Positions 31,334-39,739 of a stretch of 42,309 bases of DNA are shown here, piece after piece. The stretch is from contig NZ_QSOP01000021.1 in assembly GCF_003436275.1 (NCBI RefSeq), positions 1 to 42,309 on the forward strand, written 5' to 3'. Position 1 is the stretch's first letter; every line of letters begins with the position of its first letter. A program made the translations under genes and the position numbers. Under the pieces are notes generated by a model. It was not told the DNA's origin. It was given only the letters and a program-made list of their open reading frames with translations, and did not search any database. This DNA comes from Collinsella sp. TM09-10AT. GTDB lineage: Bacteria; Actinomycetota; Coriobacteriia; Coriobacteriales; Coriobacteriaceae.

Positions 31334-33892
31334 ATGGAATTTTATGCAAGCTGCCCCAAGGGCTTTGAGCCCGCACTCGCCGATGAGCTTAAACGCCTCG
31401 GGCTTTCGCATGTTCGCCGGCTGAAGGGCCGCGCCACGTTTGAGGGCGAGCTTGAGCAAGGCCTTCGCGCGTGCCTGTGGTCGCGCCTGGCCAGCCGCGT
31501 GTTTGTGGTGCTCGGGCGCTTTGAGGCGCAGGATGCCGACGAGCTGTACGACGGCGTTTATGACATTGCCTGGGAAAATATCGTCCGCCCCGGTGCCACC
31601 ATTGCCATCACCGCCCGCGGCGTGACCGAGCAGCTGCGCAACACGCGCTTCTCGGCCCTGCGCGCCAAGGACGCGCTGTGCGACCGCCTGGCCGAGGCCA
31701 CGGGCCGTCGCGCCGATGTCGATGCCGCCGACCCCGATGTCCACCTGCTGCTCTCGCTGCGCCAGCGCCGCGCGAGCATAAGCCTGGACCTTTCGGGCGA
31801 TCCGCTGTTCAAGCGCCTGCCGCCCGCAGCGACTCGCGCCGGCGAGGGCACTCGCGTGCTGCGCCCCGACTACGCCGCTCTGGTGCTGGCTCAAGTTGGC
31901 TGGACCGCATTGTGCGAGCGCGAGTTGACGGCCGACGACTACGAAAACGAGGCCCTGCCCACGCTGATCGACGCCTCGTGCGCCGGCGGCGGCCTGCTGC
32001 TGGAGGCCGTGAACATTCTGACCGACCGCGCCCCGGGCGCCGCACGCGAGCGCTGGGGCTTTGAGGGCTGGCAGCTGCACGATGCCGCCCTATGGGAGCA
32101 GCTGCTTGCCGAGGCGCGCGAGCGCGAGGCGGCGGCGCGCGAGCGCCAGGCGCGCATCGTGGCCGTGGACATCGACCCCGCCGCCCGCAAGACCGCCGAG
32201 CGCATGGTCAAGTGCGCCGGCTACAAGCGCTTTGTCGATTTTTGCGCCGCTAAGCCCGCCACCGTGCTGGACCATGCGGGTGCTGTCGCCGGCGTTGCCG
32301 TGGTCGCAGACACCACCGAGACGCCGCTTTCGCTCATGCACGACGCCATGACGCTGGTCGGCGAGCTGCGCCGCGCGCCCGAGCTCGCTACCGCACCGGT
32401 CGCCGCGCTCACTCGCGACGGCCTTATGGCCCGCGCGCTCCATGCCGAGCCCGCGCGCTCCATCGCCGTCATGCCCAACAACGAAGAGGCGACTATTGAG
32501 GTTTGGCCCTCGCTTGACCACGCTGCCGCGGCATTTGAAGCTGCGACCAGCACGGATGCCGAGGACAAGACCGCAGATGCCGAAGACGAAGCCGCCAACA
32601 CCCCCATGTCCGAACCCGCCGCCACGCTCGACCTGGGTGACGGCAAGCCGCTGCCCGTGCTCATCCCCGAGTCCGAGCAGTTCGCCAACCGCCTGCGCAA
32701 GAACGCTCGCCTGCGTCGCAAGTGGGCCAAGCGCGAGGGCGTGAGCTGCTACCGCGTCTACGATGCCGACCTGCCCGACTACTCCGCCGCCATCGACCTG
32801 TACGAGGGTTGCCCGCAGACGCCGGGCCGATGGCTCGTCATCGCCGAATACGCCGCGCCTAAGACCATCGACCCCGCACTGGCCCAGGCCCGTATGCTCG
32901 ACATTCTGGCCATCGCACCGCGTATCCTAGATGTTCCCGCCGAGCATGTGCACGCCAAGGCCCGCATGCGTTCGCGTGGCGGCTCGCAGTACGGCAAGCA
33001 GGGCGCCGGCAAGGGCGGATCGGGCGAGCGCGCCAATATCGCACGCCGTCGCCTCCCGCTCATCGAAGAGGGCGGCCTTACCTTTGCCGTCAACTTTGAC
33101 GACTACCTGGACGTGGGCATTTTCTTGGACCACCGCGTCACCCGCAACCTGGTGCGCGAGCACGCCAAGCAGGCGCGTCGCTTCCTCAACCTGTTTGCCT
33201 ACACCGGCACCGCCACCTGCTACGCGGCCGATGGCGGCGTCGAGGAGACCGTGACGGTCGACCTCTCCAACACCTATCTGGACTGGGCCGAGCGCAACAT
33301 GCGCCAGAACGGCTTTGTGGGTCCGCAGCATCACTTTGTGCGCGACGACGTGCTCGCCTGGATTCGCGACCAGCGCCAGACGCGCAACCGCTGGGACCTG
33401 ATTTTTGTCGACCCGCCCACGTTCTCGAACTCGTCCAAGATGGGCCGCCGCACCTGGGATGTCCAGCGCGACCATGTTGAGCTGTTGGCCGGCGTATCGC
33501 GCCTGCTCGCACAGGGCGGCCATGCCATCTTTAGCTGCAACCTGCGAGGCTTCCGCCCCGAGACACGCAAGCTCGCACGCGCGGGCGTGGTGCTACAGGA
33601 CATAACGGCGCAGACCATCCCCGAGGACTTCGCACGCAACCAGAAGGTGCACCATTGCTATATCGTGCGCCGCCTGCCCATCGAGGACGCCATGGCCGAG
33701 GTCGGCTTTAGCGCCGAGGAAATTGCCGAGCGAACCGAGGAGCTGCGCAACCCCGAGGCCCGCAAGCCCCGTGCGGCAGTACCCGCGCACGCGCAGGCCG
33801 GCAACGGCAAGTCCAACTTTGCCGGCAAACCCTCCCCCGCCGGCAAGCCCAAAAAGAAGAAGTTCTACGCCAGCAAGCCTAAGGGCAGATAA
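31334..33892 (+). CDS. rlmKL: RlmKL-type 23S rRNA methyltransferase with degenerate RlmL half
   Basis: 852 aa, longer than the 702 aa of E. coli RlmKL. Order: N-terminal ferredoxin-like and THUMP region (1-160), RlmL-type domain (about 160-430), linker, RlmK-type domain (about 440-790), and a basic tail with KPKKKKFYASKPKGR. The RlmK half is intact (NLFAYTGTATCYAADGG near 620; FVDPPTFSNSSKMG near 691), and methylates G2069 N7 in the E. coli numbering. In the RlmL half the SAM motif reads DASCAGGGLL instead of DPMCGSGT, and the NPPYGER motif needed for G2445 N2 methylation is absent where expected (around 320-330). AGAGAGG precedes the ATG. Confidence 0.93.
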   Translation: MEFYASCPKGFEPALADELKRLGLSHVRRLKGRATFEGELEQGLRACLWSRLASRVFVVLGRFEAQDADELYDGVYDIAWENIVRPGATIAITARGVTEQLRNTRFSALRAKDALCDRLAEATGRRADVDAADPDVHLLLSLRQRRASISLDLSGDPLFKRLPPAATRAGEGTRVLRPDYAALVLAQVGWTALCERELTADDYENEALPTLIDASCAGGGLLLEAVNILTDRAPGAARERWGFEGWQLHDAALWEQLLAEAREREAAARERQARIVAVDIDPAARKTAERMVKCAGYKRFVDFCAAKPATVLDHAGAVAGVAVVADTTETPLSLMHDAMTLVGELRRAPELATAPVAALTRDGLMARALHAEPARSIAVMPNNEEATIEVWPSLDHAAAAFEAATSTDAEDKTADAEDEAANTPMSEPAATLDLGDGKPLPVLIPESEQFANRLRKNARLRRKWAKREGVSCYRVYDADLPDYSAAIDLYEGCPQTPGRWLVIAEYAAPKTIDPALAQARMLDILAIAPRILDVPAEHVHAKARMRSRGGSQYGKQGAGKGGSGERANIARRRLPLIEEGGLTFAVNFDDYLDVGIFLDHRVTRNLVREHAKQARRFLNLFAYTGTATCYAADGGVEETVTVDLSNTYLDWAERNMRQNGFVGPQHHFVRDDVLAWIRDQRQTRNRWDLIFVDPPTFSNSSKMGRRTWDVQRDHVELLAGVSRLLAQGGHAIFSCNLRGFRPETRKLARAGVVLQDITAQTIPEDFARNQKVHHCYIVRRLPIEDAMAEVGFSAEEIAERTEELRNPEARKPRAAVPAHAQAGNGKSNFAGKPSPAGKPKKKKFYASKPKGR

Positions 33893-33895
33893 CAA

Positions 33896-33962
33896 AGTTG
33901 CGGTGGAATACGGACTGTTTTGCCTGGAATTAGGCAAATTTAGACCGTATTTCACCGCAACT
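33896..33962. terminator. Palindrome between convergent rlmKL and kdpE
   Basis: AGTTGCGGTG and CACCGCAACT close the outer stem with AATACGG/CCGTATT next to it, and TTGCCT/AGGCAA form an inner hairpin. It fills the gap of 94 bases between two convergent genes, so a bidirectional terminator is likely, although no clear T-tract is present. Confidence 0.55.
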
Positions 33963-33986
33963 CATATTGGGATGGTGGTTGGCGAT

Positions 33987-34700
33987 CTAGCCTTGGGTGA
34001 CTAGGCGGTAGCCAATGCCTACATGGGTTTGGATGTAACGCGGATGCGCGGGGTCGGACTCGATCTTCTTACGCAACGTGCCCATAAAGACACGCAGGCT
34101 CGCCAGGTCGCTCTTGGTTGCCGTGCCCCAAATCTCGTGCAGGATAAACTGGTGCGTCAGCACCTTGTCGGCGTTGTGCGCCAGCAGGCACAAAAGCTTG
34201 TACTCGATCGGCGTCAGATGTAGTTCCTCGCCATCCATCGTGGCGATGCCGGCATCAAAATCGATATGCAGCTCACCGGTATCGAACGAGCCCTCGGAGG
34301 CAACGCCGCCCGTCTGCGCATACGAAAGGCGCCTGAGCGTCGTGCGGATGCGCGCGAGCAGCTCCTCGACCGAAAACGGCTTGGTCAGATAGTCGTCGGC
34401 GCCGGCATCGAGCGCACGGATCTTGTCCGCATCCTCGCTGCGCGCCGAGACCACGATAATCGGCATGCCCGACCACGCGCGCACCGACTCCACCACCTTG
34501 ACGCCGTCCATATCGGGCAGGCCCAGGTCGAGCAGCACAATGCTCGGCGCCTGCGACGAGGCGGCGGCGATGGCGGCATGGGCGGTCTCCACGGCCATAT
34601 GGCGCAAGCCGTGCGCCTCGAGCGCGGCGACGATAAGGTTGCGGACGGCGGGGTCGTCCTCAACAACCAAGATGAGCGGTTTTACGGCAGAGTTCGGCAC
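33987..34700 (-). CDS. kdpE: KdpE-like response regulator
   Basis: OmpR/PhoB-type regulator of 237 aa. Receiver domain: LILVVEDDPAVRNL, phosphorylatable Asp58 in LLDLGLPDMDG, and the switch Lys in DYLTKPFS. The winged-helix output domain follows (LTPIEYKLLCLLAHNADKVLTHQFILHEIWG... YIQTHVGIGYRL). High similarity to KdpE is clear in the wording of both domains. The start is GTG at 34700 with AAGGAG seven bases before it; the longer frame to 34781 lies inside the kinase gene. It starts 4 bases after the kinase stop, so the two are translationally linked. Likely phosphorylated by the adjacent KdpD-like kinase and controlling the kup gene upstream. Confidence 0.93.
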   Translation of the reverse strand: MPNSAVKPLILVVEDDPAVRNLIVAALEAHGLRHMAVETAHAAIAAASSQAPSIVLLDLGLPDMDGVKVVESVRAWSGMPIIVVSARSEDADKIRALDAGADDYLTKPFSVEELLARIRTTLRRLSYAQTGGVASEGSFDTGELHIDFDAGIATMDGEELHLTPIEYKLLCLLAHNADKVLTHQFILHEIWGTATKSDLASLRVFMGTLRKKIESDPAHPRYIQTHVGIGYRLVTQG

Positions 34701-34704
34701 AGCG

Positions 34705-36330
34705 CTACTCCTTATCAAACGAAACGTCGGCGGCGGGAAGCTCAATCGTAAAGACCGAGCCGTGCGGGGCCGCCGCGGCAACCCCTATGCTACCGCCATG
34801 TGCCAGCGCAATGGAGCGGCAGAGCGAAAGCCCCAAGCCCACACTGCGGCAGCTGTCGGCCAGGCCATGGTTGGCGGTGTAGAACGACTCAAAGATTCGC
34901 TCGCGGTCCTCGGGCGCAATGCCCGGGCCGTCATCGGCCACCGAGCACGCCACGCATCCGTCGTCGACGCCAATCGAGATCACGATATGCGAATCCGAGG
35001 GCGTATAGGTGATGGCGTTGTTCACCAGGTTGACCACCAGCTGCACCATCAGGCGCGCGTCGACGTTGACGAGCGCCGGCTCATCGCACGCCACCACCTT
35101 GAGGTCGTGCTCGCGCACGGCCGGGTTCACGTGGCGCAGCGCCTCCTCGACGATATCGTCCATAAGCTCGAGCGTGGTCGACAGGCGCATACCGCCACCC
35201 TCGAGCTTGGTGATGGCGAGCAGATTCTCGACGGTAGCGTTGAGCCATTGCGCATCCGAGCGAATGGATAGGAGCATGCCGCGGCGCGTCTGGTCGTCGA
35301 GCACGGCCGTGCCGGTCGAGCCCTGGTCGAGCAACACGTCGGCATTACCCGAAATACTGGTAAGCGGCGTGCGCAGATCGTGCGAGATGGAGCGCAGCAG
35401 ATTGGCGCGCAGCTGCTCATTTTTGGCAAGCACCGCCGCCTCCTCGCGGGCCTCCATGGCGCGGGCGCGATCGAGTGCCAGCTCGCCTTCGCTCACTATG
35501 GCATCGGCAAGTGTCCGCTCCTCGTGCGTCAGCACGTCGGGCTCGGCAACGATAGCCAGCACGCCCACCACCGAGGCGGGATCGCCCGCGCGCACCATGG
35601 TGTCGCCCGAGCGCACGGTCAGGTAGATGCCGTAGAACGCCGAGCCGCCGTAGGTGGCATCGAGCGGCGTTCCCACATAGGCGGACGCCGAGAGCCGCGG
35701 CGGCATCTGCGGCGCCAGTTCGTGCACCGGCGCGGCATCGCCCACGGCCGTGTATGTCGCACGCGGCAGCAGGTCATCGCCCTCGGCGTCGGCGCTGTAC
35801 CACACGACAGGACAGCCCGAAAGACGCGCCAGCTGCGTTGCCATGGCATGGACAATCTGCTGCTTATCGGCGCAGCGCTGCAGCATGCGGTTGGTCTCGA
35901 GCACCATCTGCGTGCGGCGGTCGCTGGCGGCGGCCTGCGCCAAGGCGCGGCGCAGGGCCAGCGCGATCGAGCTCGATACGAGCGAGACCGCAAACATGAT
36001 AAAGAACATGCCGGGATAGACGCGGTCGATAAACGACAGCGCGTAGCGCGGGTCGACAAACAAGAAGTTGTAGAGCGCCACGGCGGCAGCCGAGCTCAGC
36101 AGGCAGTACAGGCGGCTCCAGGTAAAGAAAGCGCACAGCTGCACGGCGAACACATAGACGATCATGATGCTCGGCGCGAGCCCCGGATGGTCGAGCAGCG
36201 CGCCCACAATCGTCGCCGCGGCTAGCAGCCCCGCCGATACGCAGGCGTCATACAGAGGACTGCGACGCGTCAGCGTTGTACGCCGCCACCAAAAGTTCTC
36301 GGCAATATCGCCGTCCGCACGGACGTCCAT
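34705..36330 (-). CDS. kdpD: Short KdpD-like sensor histidine kinase
   Basis: 541 aa. Residues about 25-125 hold four TM segments with the DUF4118 style (NFLFVDPRYALSF), followed by a GAF-like sensor region, then HisKA with His317 in LLRSISHDLRTPLTSISGNADVLL and HATPase with VNLVNNAITYTPSDSHI (N box), DDGPGIAPEDRERIFESFY (G1/F box) and GLGLSLCRSIALAHGG (G2 box). E. coli KdpD (894 aa) has a long N-terminal KdpD plus Usp region; this protein lacks it entirely. It senses turgor or potassium in E. coli, but the missing part would alter the input. It sits upstream of kdpE and downstream of kup, after a terminator at 36358-36417. Confidence 0.92.
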   Translation of the reverse strand: MDVRADGDIAENFWWRRTTLTRRSPLYDACVSAGLLAAATIVGALLDHPGLAPSIMIVYVFAVQLCAFFTWSRLYCLLSSAAAVALYNFLFVDPRYALSFIDRVYPGMFFIMFAVSLVSSSIALALRRALAQAAASDRRTQMVLETNRMLQRCADKQQIVHAMATQLARLSGCPVVWYSADAEGDDLLPRATYTAVGDAAPVHELAPQMPPRLSASAYVGTPLDATYGGSAFYGIYLTVRSGDTMVRAGDPASVVGVLAIVAEPDVLTHEERTLADAIVSEGELALDRARAMEAREEAAVLAKNEQLRANLLRSISHDLRTPLTSISGNADVLLDQGSTGTAVLDDQTRRGMLLSIRSDAQWLNATVENLLAITKLEGGGMRLSTTLELMDDIVEEALRHVNPAVREHDLKVVACDEPALVNVDARLMVQLVVNLVNNAITYTPSDSHIVISIGVDDGCVACSVADDGPGIAPEDRERIFESFYTANHGLADSCRSVGLGLSLCRSIALAHGGSIGVAAAAPHGSVFTIELPAADVSFDKE

Positions 36331-36357
36331 CAGCGCCCCGCCCCTCTCTCAAAAACA

Positions 36358-36417
36358 AAAACCACCACAAAGGGGACTGGCACCTTTGCGGTGGTGGCCT
36401 CCTTGTGGTGGTTTCAA
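36358..36417 (-). terminator. Terminator after kup
   Basis: AACCACCACAAAGG and the complementary CCTTGTGGTGGTT form the stem, and on the minus strand the stem ends in TTTTTGTTTTT. A nested hairpin CAAAGG-GGACTGGCA-CCTTTG recalls the core of family-1 palindromes. It lies between kup and kdpD, so kdpDE may be only weakly read from the kup promoter. Confidence 0.8.
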
Positions 36418-36466
36418 GTGTATAGCCTTTGCAGCCTGCGGTCGCTAGACAAACAGCAGACGTCGA

Positions 36467-38494
36467 CTACGGACGCTCGTCGGGAGCCAGGCGCTGCATC
36501 TTGCTCACGGCCTTAAACTTGGTGAACAGCGGCACGTACTCAAAGCTCACGTTGGAGTTCTCCAGGCCGTACCAGCGCGCAGGCGTGCCGGCGGCGCGGC
36601 GGATGATGTACTTGAGCGTGATGGCCGTACGCTCGCTGGGCTCCACGTCGCTTTCGGGCGCCAGCAGCTTGCGGATCATGACGAACTTAAACGTACCGAT
36701 GTTGCCCGGGTCCTTGTAGACCGAGTAGTCATGCGTCTGCGCCGGCAGCTCGCCGCTGGCAGCCAGGTCCTGAACAACCTGGCGCAGGTAAGCATTGACG
36801 CGCTGGTTGATCTTATAGCCCAGGTACAGATGCACGCGGAATACGTAGTCGGTGCCGAACGTCTCGACCGAGTAGGCAAAGGTATGCGGCTCGTCCATGG
36901 TCTCGACATTCACGAACCACCAGGCACGAGCGCGCTTGGGGTGCTTATCCAAAATCGAGTAGACGATATCGCGGTCGATATAGTCGGTGTTGGTGTCCTT
37001 GGTCAGGTACACGATGTTGTCGCTCATGAGCTCGTAGCGATCGTCGTCGCGCAGGCGTTTGAGCTGCGGCAAATAGCTGCGCAGCGGCAGCAGCGTAAAC
37101 TGACGTTGCTCGACCGCCGTGCCGTTGTACCAGCACACCATGATGCCCATGATGAGTGCAGCCATGAGGATGGTGAAGTAGCCACCGTGGAAGAACTTGG
37201 TGAGCGAGCTCACAAAGAAGAAGCCCTCGAGCAAAAGGAAGAAGGCGGCAAAGATCCACGGCGCGACCTTGAGATTGCGCTCCACGTGCAGATAGAAGAA
37301 GAGCAGCATTGTCGTGCACATCATGGTCAGGGTAATGGCCAGGCCGTACGCGGCCTCCATGTGCGCCGAGTTCTGGAACAGCAGCACCACGACGACGCAG
37401 CCCACGAGCATGACGTTGTTGACCATGGGGATGTAGAGCTGGCCCTTGGTCTCGGCAGGATAGAAGACCTGCATATGCGGCATGAGGTCCAGGCGGCTGG
37501 CCTCGGACACCAGCGAGAATGCGCCGGTGATGAGCGCCTGCGAGGCGATGATGGCCGCGACGGTGGAAAGGCCGACGGCAAAGGGGCGCAGACTCGGGGC
37601 GAGCATCTGGTAGAAGGGGTTGAGGTCGGCGATACCCATGAGCTCCGGATTGCCGGCGTTGTTGATAAGCCACGCGCCCTGGCCCATGTAGGACAGCAGC
37701 AGGCAGCACTTAACGAACGGCCAGGTGGCATAGATGTTGCCGCGGCCCACATGGCCCATGTCGGAATAGAGCGCCTCGGCACCGGTGGTAGCGAGGAAGC
37801 AGCTGCCCAAAATCATGATGCCCGCATGGTTGTTGGGGCTCAGCAGAAAAGCGATGCCACGCAACGGGTTGAGGCACAGCAGCACCGCGGGATACTGGCA
37901 GACAAAGAACAGGCCCGTGCCGCCCAGGAACAAAAACCACAGCGTCATGATGGGGCCGAAGGCGTGACCGATCTTGGCCGTGCCGATGCGCTGCACCAAG
38001 AAGAGCGCGATGATGATGGCAAGCGTGATGGCGACGACACGACCCTGGTCGTCACCGAGCACGGCATGGACCGCCGGGATGGTGCGCAGGCCCTCGATGG
38101 CCGTGGTGACGGTAACGGCAGGCGTCAGGATGCCGTCGGCGAGGAGCGCCGCGCCGCCCAGCATGGCGGGGATGATGAGCCACTTGCCGCAGCGCTTGAC
38201 CAGGCTGTACAGGGCAAAGATGCCGCCCTCGCCGTGGTTGTCGGCGCGCAGCGAGATCAGCACGTACTTGACGGTCGTCAGCAGCGTGACCGTCCACACG
38301 ACAAGGGAGAGCGCGCCGAGCACGAACTCCTGCGTGACGCTTCCGATGCCGCCGTTGCCGGCAACGAGCGCCTTGGTTACATACATGGGGCTGGTGCCGA
38401 TATCGCCATACACCACGCCCAGCGTGACGAGCATCGCCGAGATACTCACAGGAATCGCAGCGTGCGAAGCTGCCTCCTTGGCCTTTTGATTCAT
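36467..38494 (-). CDS. kup: Kup/KUP-type potassium uptake transporter
   Basis: 675 aa. The KUP signature GVVYGDIGTSPMYV occurs near residue 30, followed by 11-12 TM helices through residue 450 and a C-terminal soluble domain (about 460-675), as in E. coli Kup (622 aa). Moves K+ with protons. The start is the ATG at 38494 with GGAGG further upstream; a TTG at 38512 would extend by six residues. Its neighbours kdpD and kdpE suggest control by potassium or turgor. No kdpFABC genes are in the window. Confidence 0.96.
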   Translation of the reverse strand: MNQKAKEAASHAAIPVSISAMLVTLGVVYGDIGTSPMYVTKALVAGNGGIGSVTQEFVLGALSLVVWTVTLLTTVKYVLISLRADNHGEGGIFALYSLVKRCGKWLIIPAMLGGAALLADGILTPAVTVTTAIEGLRTIPAVHAVLGDDQGRVVAITLAIIIALFLVQRIGTAKIGHAFGPIMTLWFLFLGGTGLFFVCQYPAVLLCLNPLRGIAFLLSPNNHAGIMILGSCFLATTGAEALYSDMGHVGRGNIYATWPFVKCCLLLSYMGQGAWLINNAGNPELMGIADLNPFYQMLAPSLRPFAVGLSTVAAIIASQALITGAFSLVSEASRLDLMPHMQVFYPAETKGQLYIPMVNNVMLVGCVVVVLLFQNSAHMEAAYGLAITLTMMCTTMLLFFYLHVERNLKVAPWIFAAFFLLLEGFFFVSSLTKFFHGGYFTILMAALIMGIMVCWYNGTAVEQRQFTLLPLRSYLPQLKRLRDDDRYELMSDNIVYLTKDTNTDYIDRDIVYSILDKHPKRARAWWFVNVETMDEPHTFAYSVETFGTDYVFRVHLYLGYKINQRVNAYLRQVVQDLAASGELPAQTHDYSVYKDPGNIGTFKFVMIRKLLAPESDVEPSERTAITLKYIIRRAAGTPARWYGLENSNVSFEYVPLFTKFKAVSKMQRLAPDERP

Positions 38495-38617
38495 AAGCCG
38501 GTTTCCTCCCAACTTTAACGTTCGACGGGATTATATGTAATCAGCCCATATTTTAATGGCACCGTTTTCCCAGCTAGATAAACATTTATGCGGCCTTTAG
38601 GCCACCGCGGCGATATG

Positions 38618-38652
38618 GAATGTGACAAAGGGATGCCCCCTTTGTCACATTC
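38618..38652. repeat. Family-1 palindrome next to the nitroreductase stop
   Basis: GAATGTGACAAAGGG and CCCTTTGTCACATTC arms around ATGCC, ending one base before the nitroreductase stop codon at 38654. Confidence 0.88.
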
Positions 38653-38653
38653 G

Positions 38654-39526
38654 TCATTTTCCGAGCCAGTTTTTGAACCACCACTCCATAGAGCGGCTCA
38701 TCTCGGCCATAAAGGGACTCGTGTGCTTACGGGTGTAGATATCGACGACGCGCTCGCCCACCTCGCGGGCGTGCGGGCGAAACATCGCGTCCATCTCGGC
38801 CACCTGCGCATCCAAGGTCGCGGCGTCGGCGCGACAATAACGCTCCTCATGCACCAGGTTCACCACGGGATGCGCGATCGCCGGGCGCTCCTTGCGGGGC
38901 GTGCCGATGATGAGCATCGACAGCGGCATGGTATAGGGAGGCAAGTCCAGCAGCGCGGCGACTTCCTCGGCGTTCTCGACGACATCGCCGATATAGCAGC
39001 TCCCCAGCCCCAGGGCCTCGGCGGCAACCACGGCGTTTTGAGCGGCGATCATGGCATCCTGTGCCGCGATGGCAAAGTCGCCCAGGCCCGGCGCACGACG
39101 GGGCGACTTGCCCGTGCGCTCGACAAACTCGGGCTCAAAGCAACCCACGTGCTCAAACAGATCGATCCACTTGGCATAGTCGACTACAAATATGAGTGCC
39201 CAGGGCGCCTTGGCGATCATGGGCTGATGATCGCACAGGTCGGCCAGGCGGTCCAATGTGGCCTGCTCACGAATGCTCACGATGGAATACATCATCATGG
39301 CGCCTGCCGACGGCGCGCGGCTCGCCGCATGCAGAATCGCCGCCCGCTGTTCGTCGGTCACCGCCACGGGACGGTCATCGTCATCACGCGCGAAGGCACG
39401 CGTAGACGAGCGATGCTCCAAGATGTCCAGTACCGCGTTGCCCGTAGTCTCGACCGGATAGCCGTATGTATCCACGACCGCAGCTCCGTCGCTGCCCATG
39501 TCCGCCTTGCAAACCTGCTCGCTCAT
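38654..39526 (-). CDS. Nitroreductase family protein
   Basis: FMN-dependent oxidoreductase of 290 aa. The core runs from VLDILEHRSSTRAF, with its R-S-T-R phosphate/FMN contact, through ASRAPSAGAMMMYSIV, AALILHAA... and GDFAIAAQDAMIAAQNAVVAAEALGLGSCYIGDV, the usual FMN-binding helix and strand, to the extra C-terminal part (RYCRADAATLDAQVAEMDAMF... WFKNWLGK). It is longer than the common 200 aa enzymes because of this tail. Substrate could be nitroaromatic, quinone or flavin. GAGGG lies upstream of the start at 39526. It diverges from the LTA-synthase gene. Function in vivo unknown. Confidence 0.88.
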   Translation of the reverse strand: MSEQVCKADMGSDGAAVVDTYGYPVETTGNAVLDILEHRSSTRAFARDDDDRPVAVTDEQRAAILHAASRAPSAGAMMMYSIVSIREQATLDRLADLCDHQPMIAKAPWALIFVVDYAKWIDLFEHVGCFEPEFVERTGKSPRRAPGLGDFAIAAQDAMIAAQNAVVAAEALGLGSCYIGDVVENAEEVAALLDLPPYTMPLSMLIIGTPRKERPAIAHPVVNLVHEERYCRADAATLDAQVAEMDAMFRPHAREVGERVVDIYTRKHTSPFMAEMSRSMEWWFKNWLGK

Positions 39527-39739
39527 CGCCCTACCCTCGCCATTTCTTTAAGAAGCCTTTACGTTTCCGTGTAATTCCCGTCCATTATCGCGCAGGTCGC
39601 CGCTACATTGCGCAACACCGCCACGCACGCGCGTTATTATGGCTGGTTGTTGTGCGCAGTCACCAAATGCAGCGCATATCTTGGCAACAATCGGGTAAAC
39701 CCCCACTTTCGTAGGTTTTAGTTTGTGAGGAGTCTCAGC

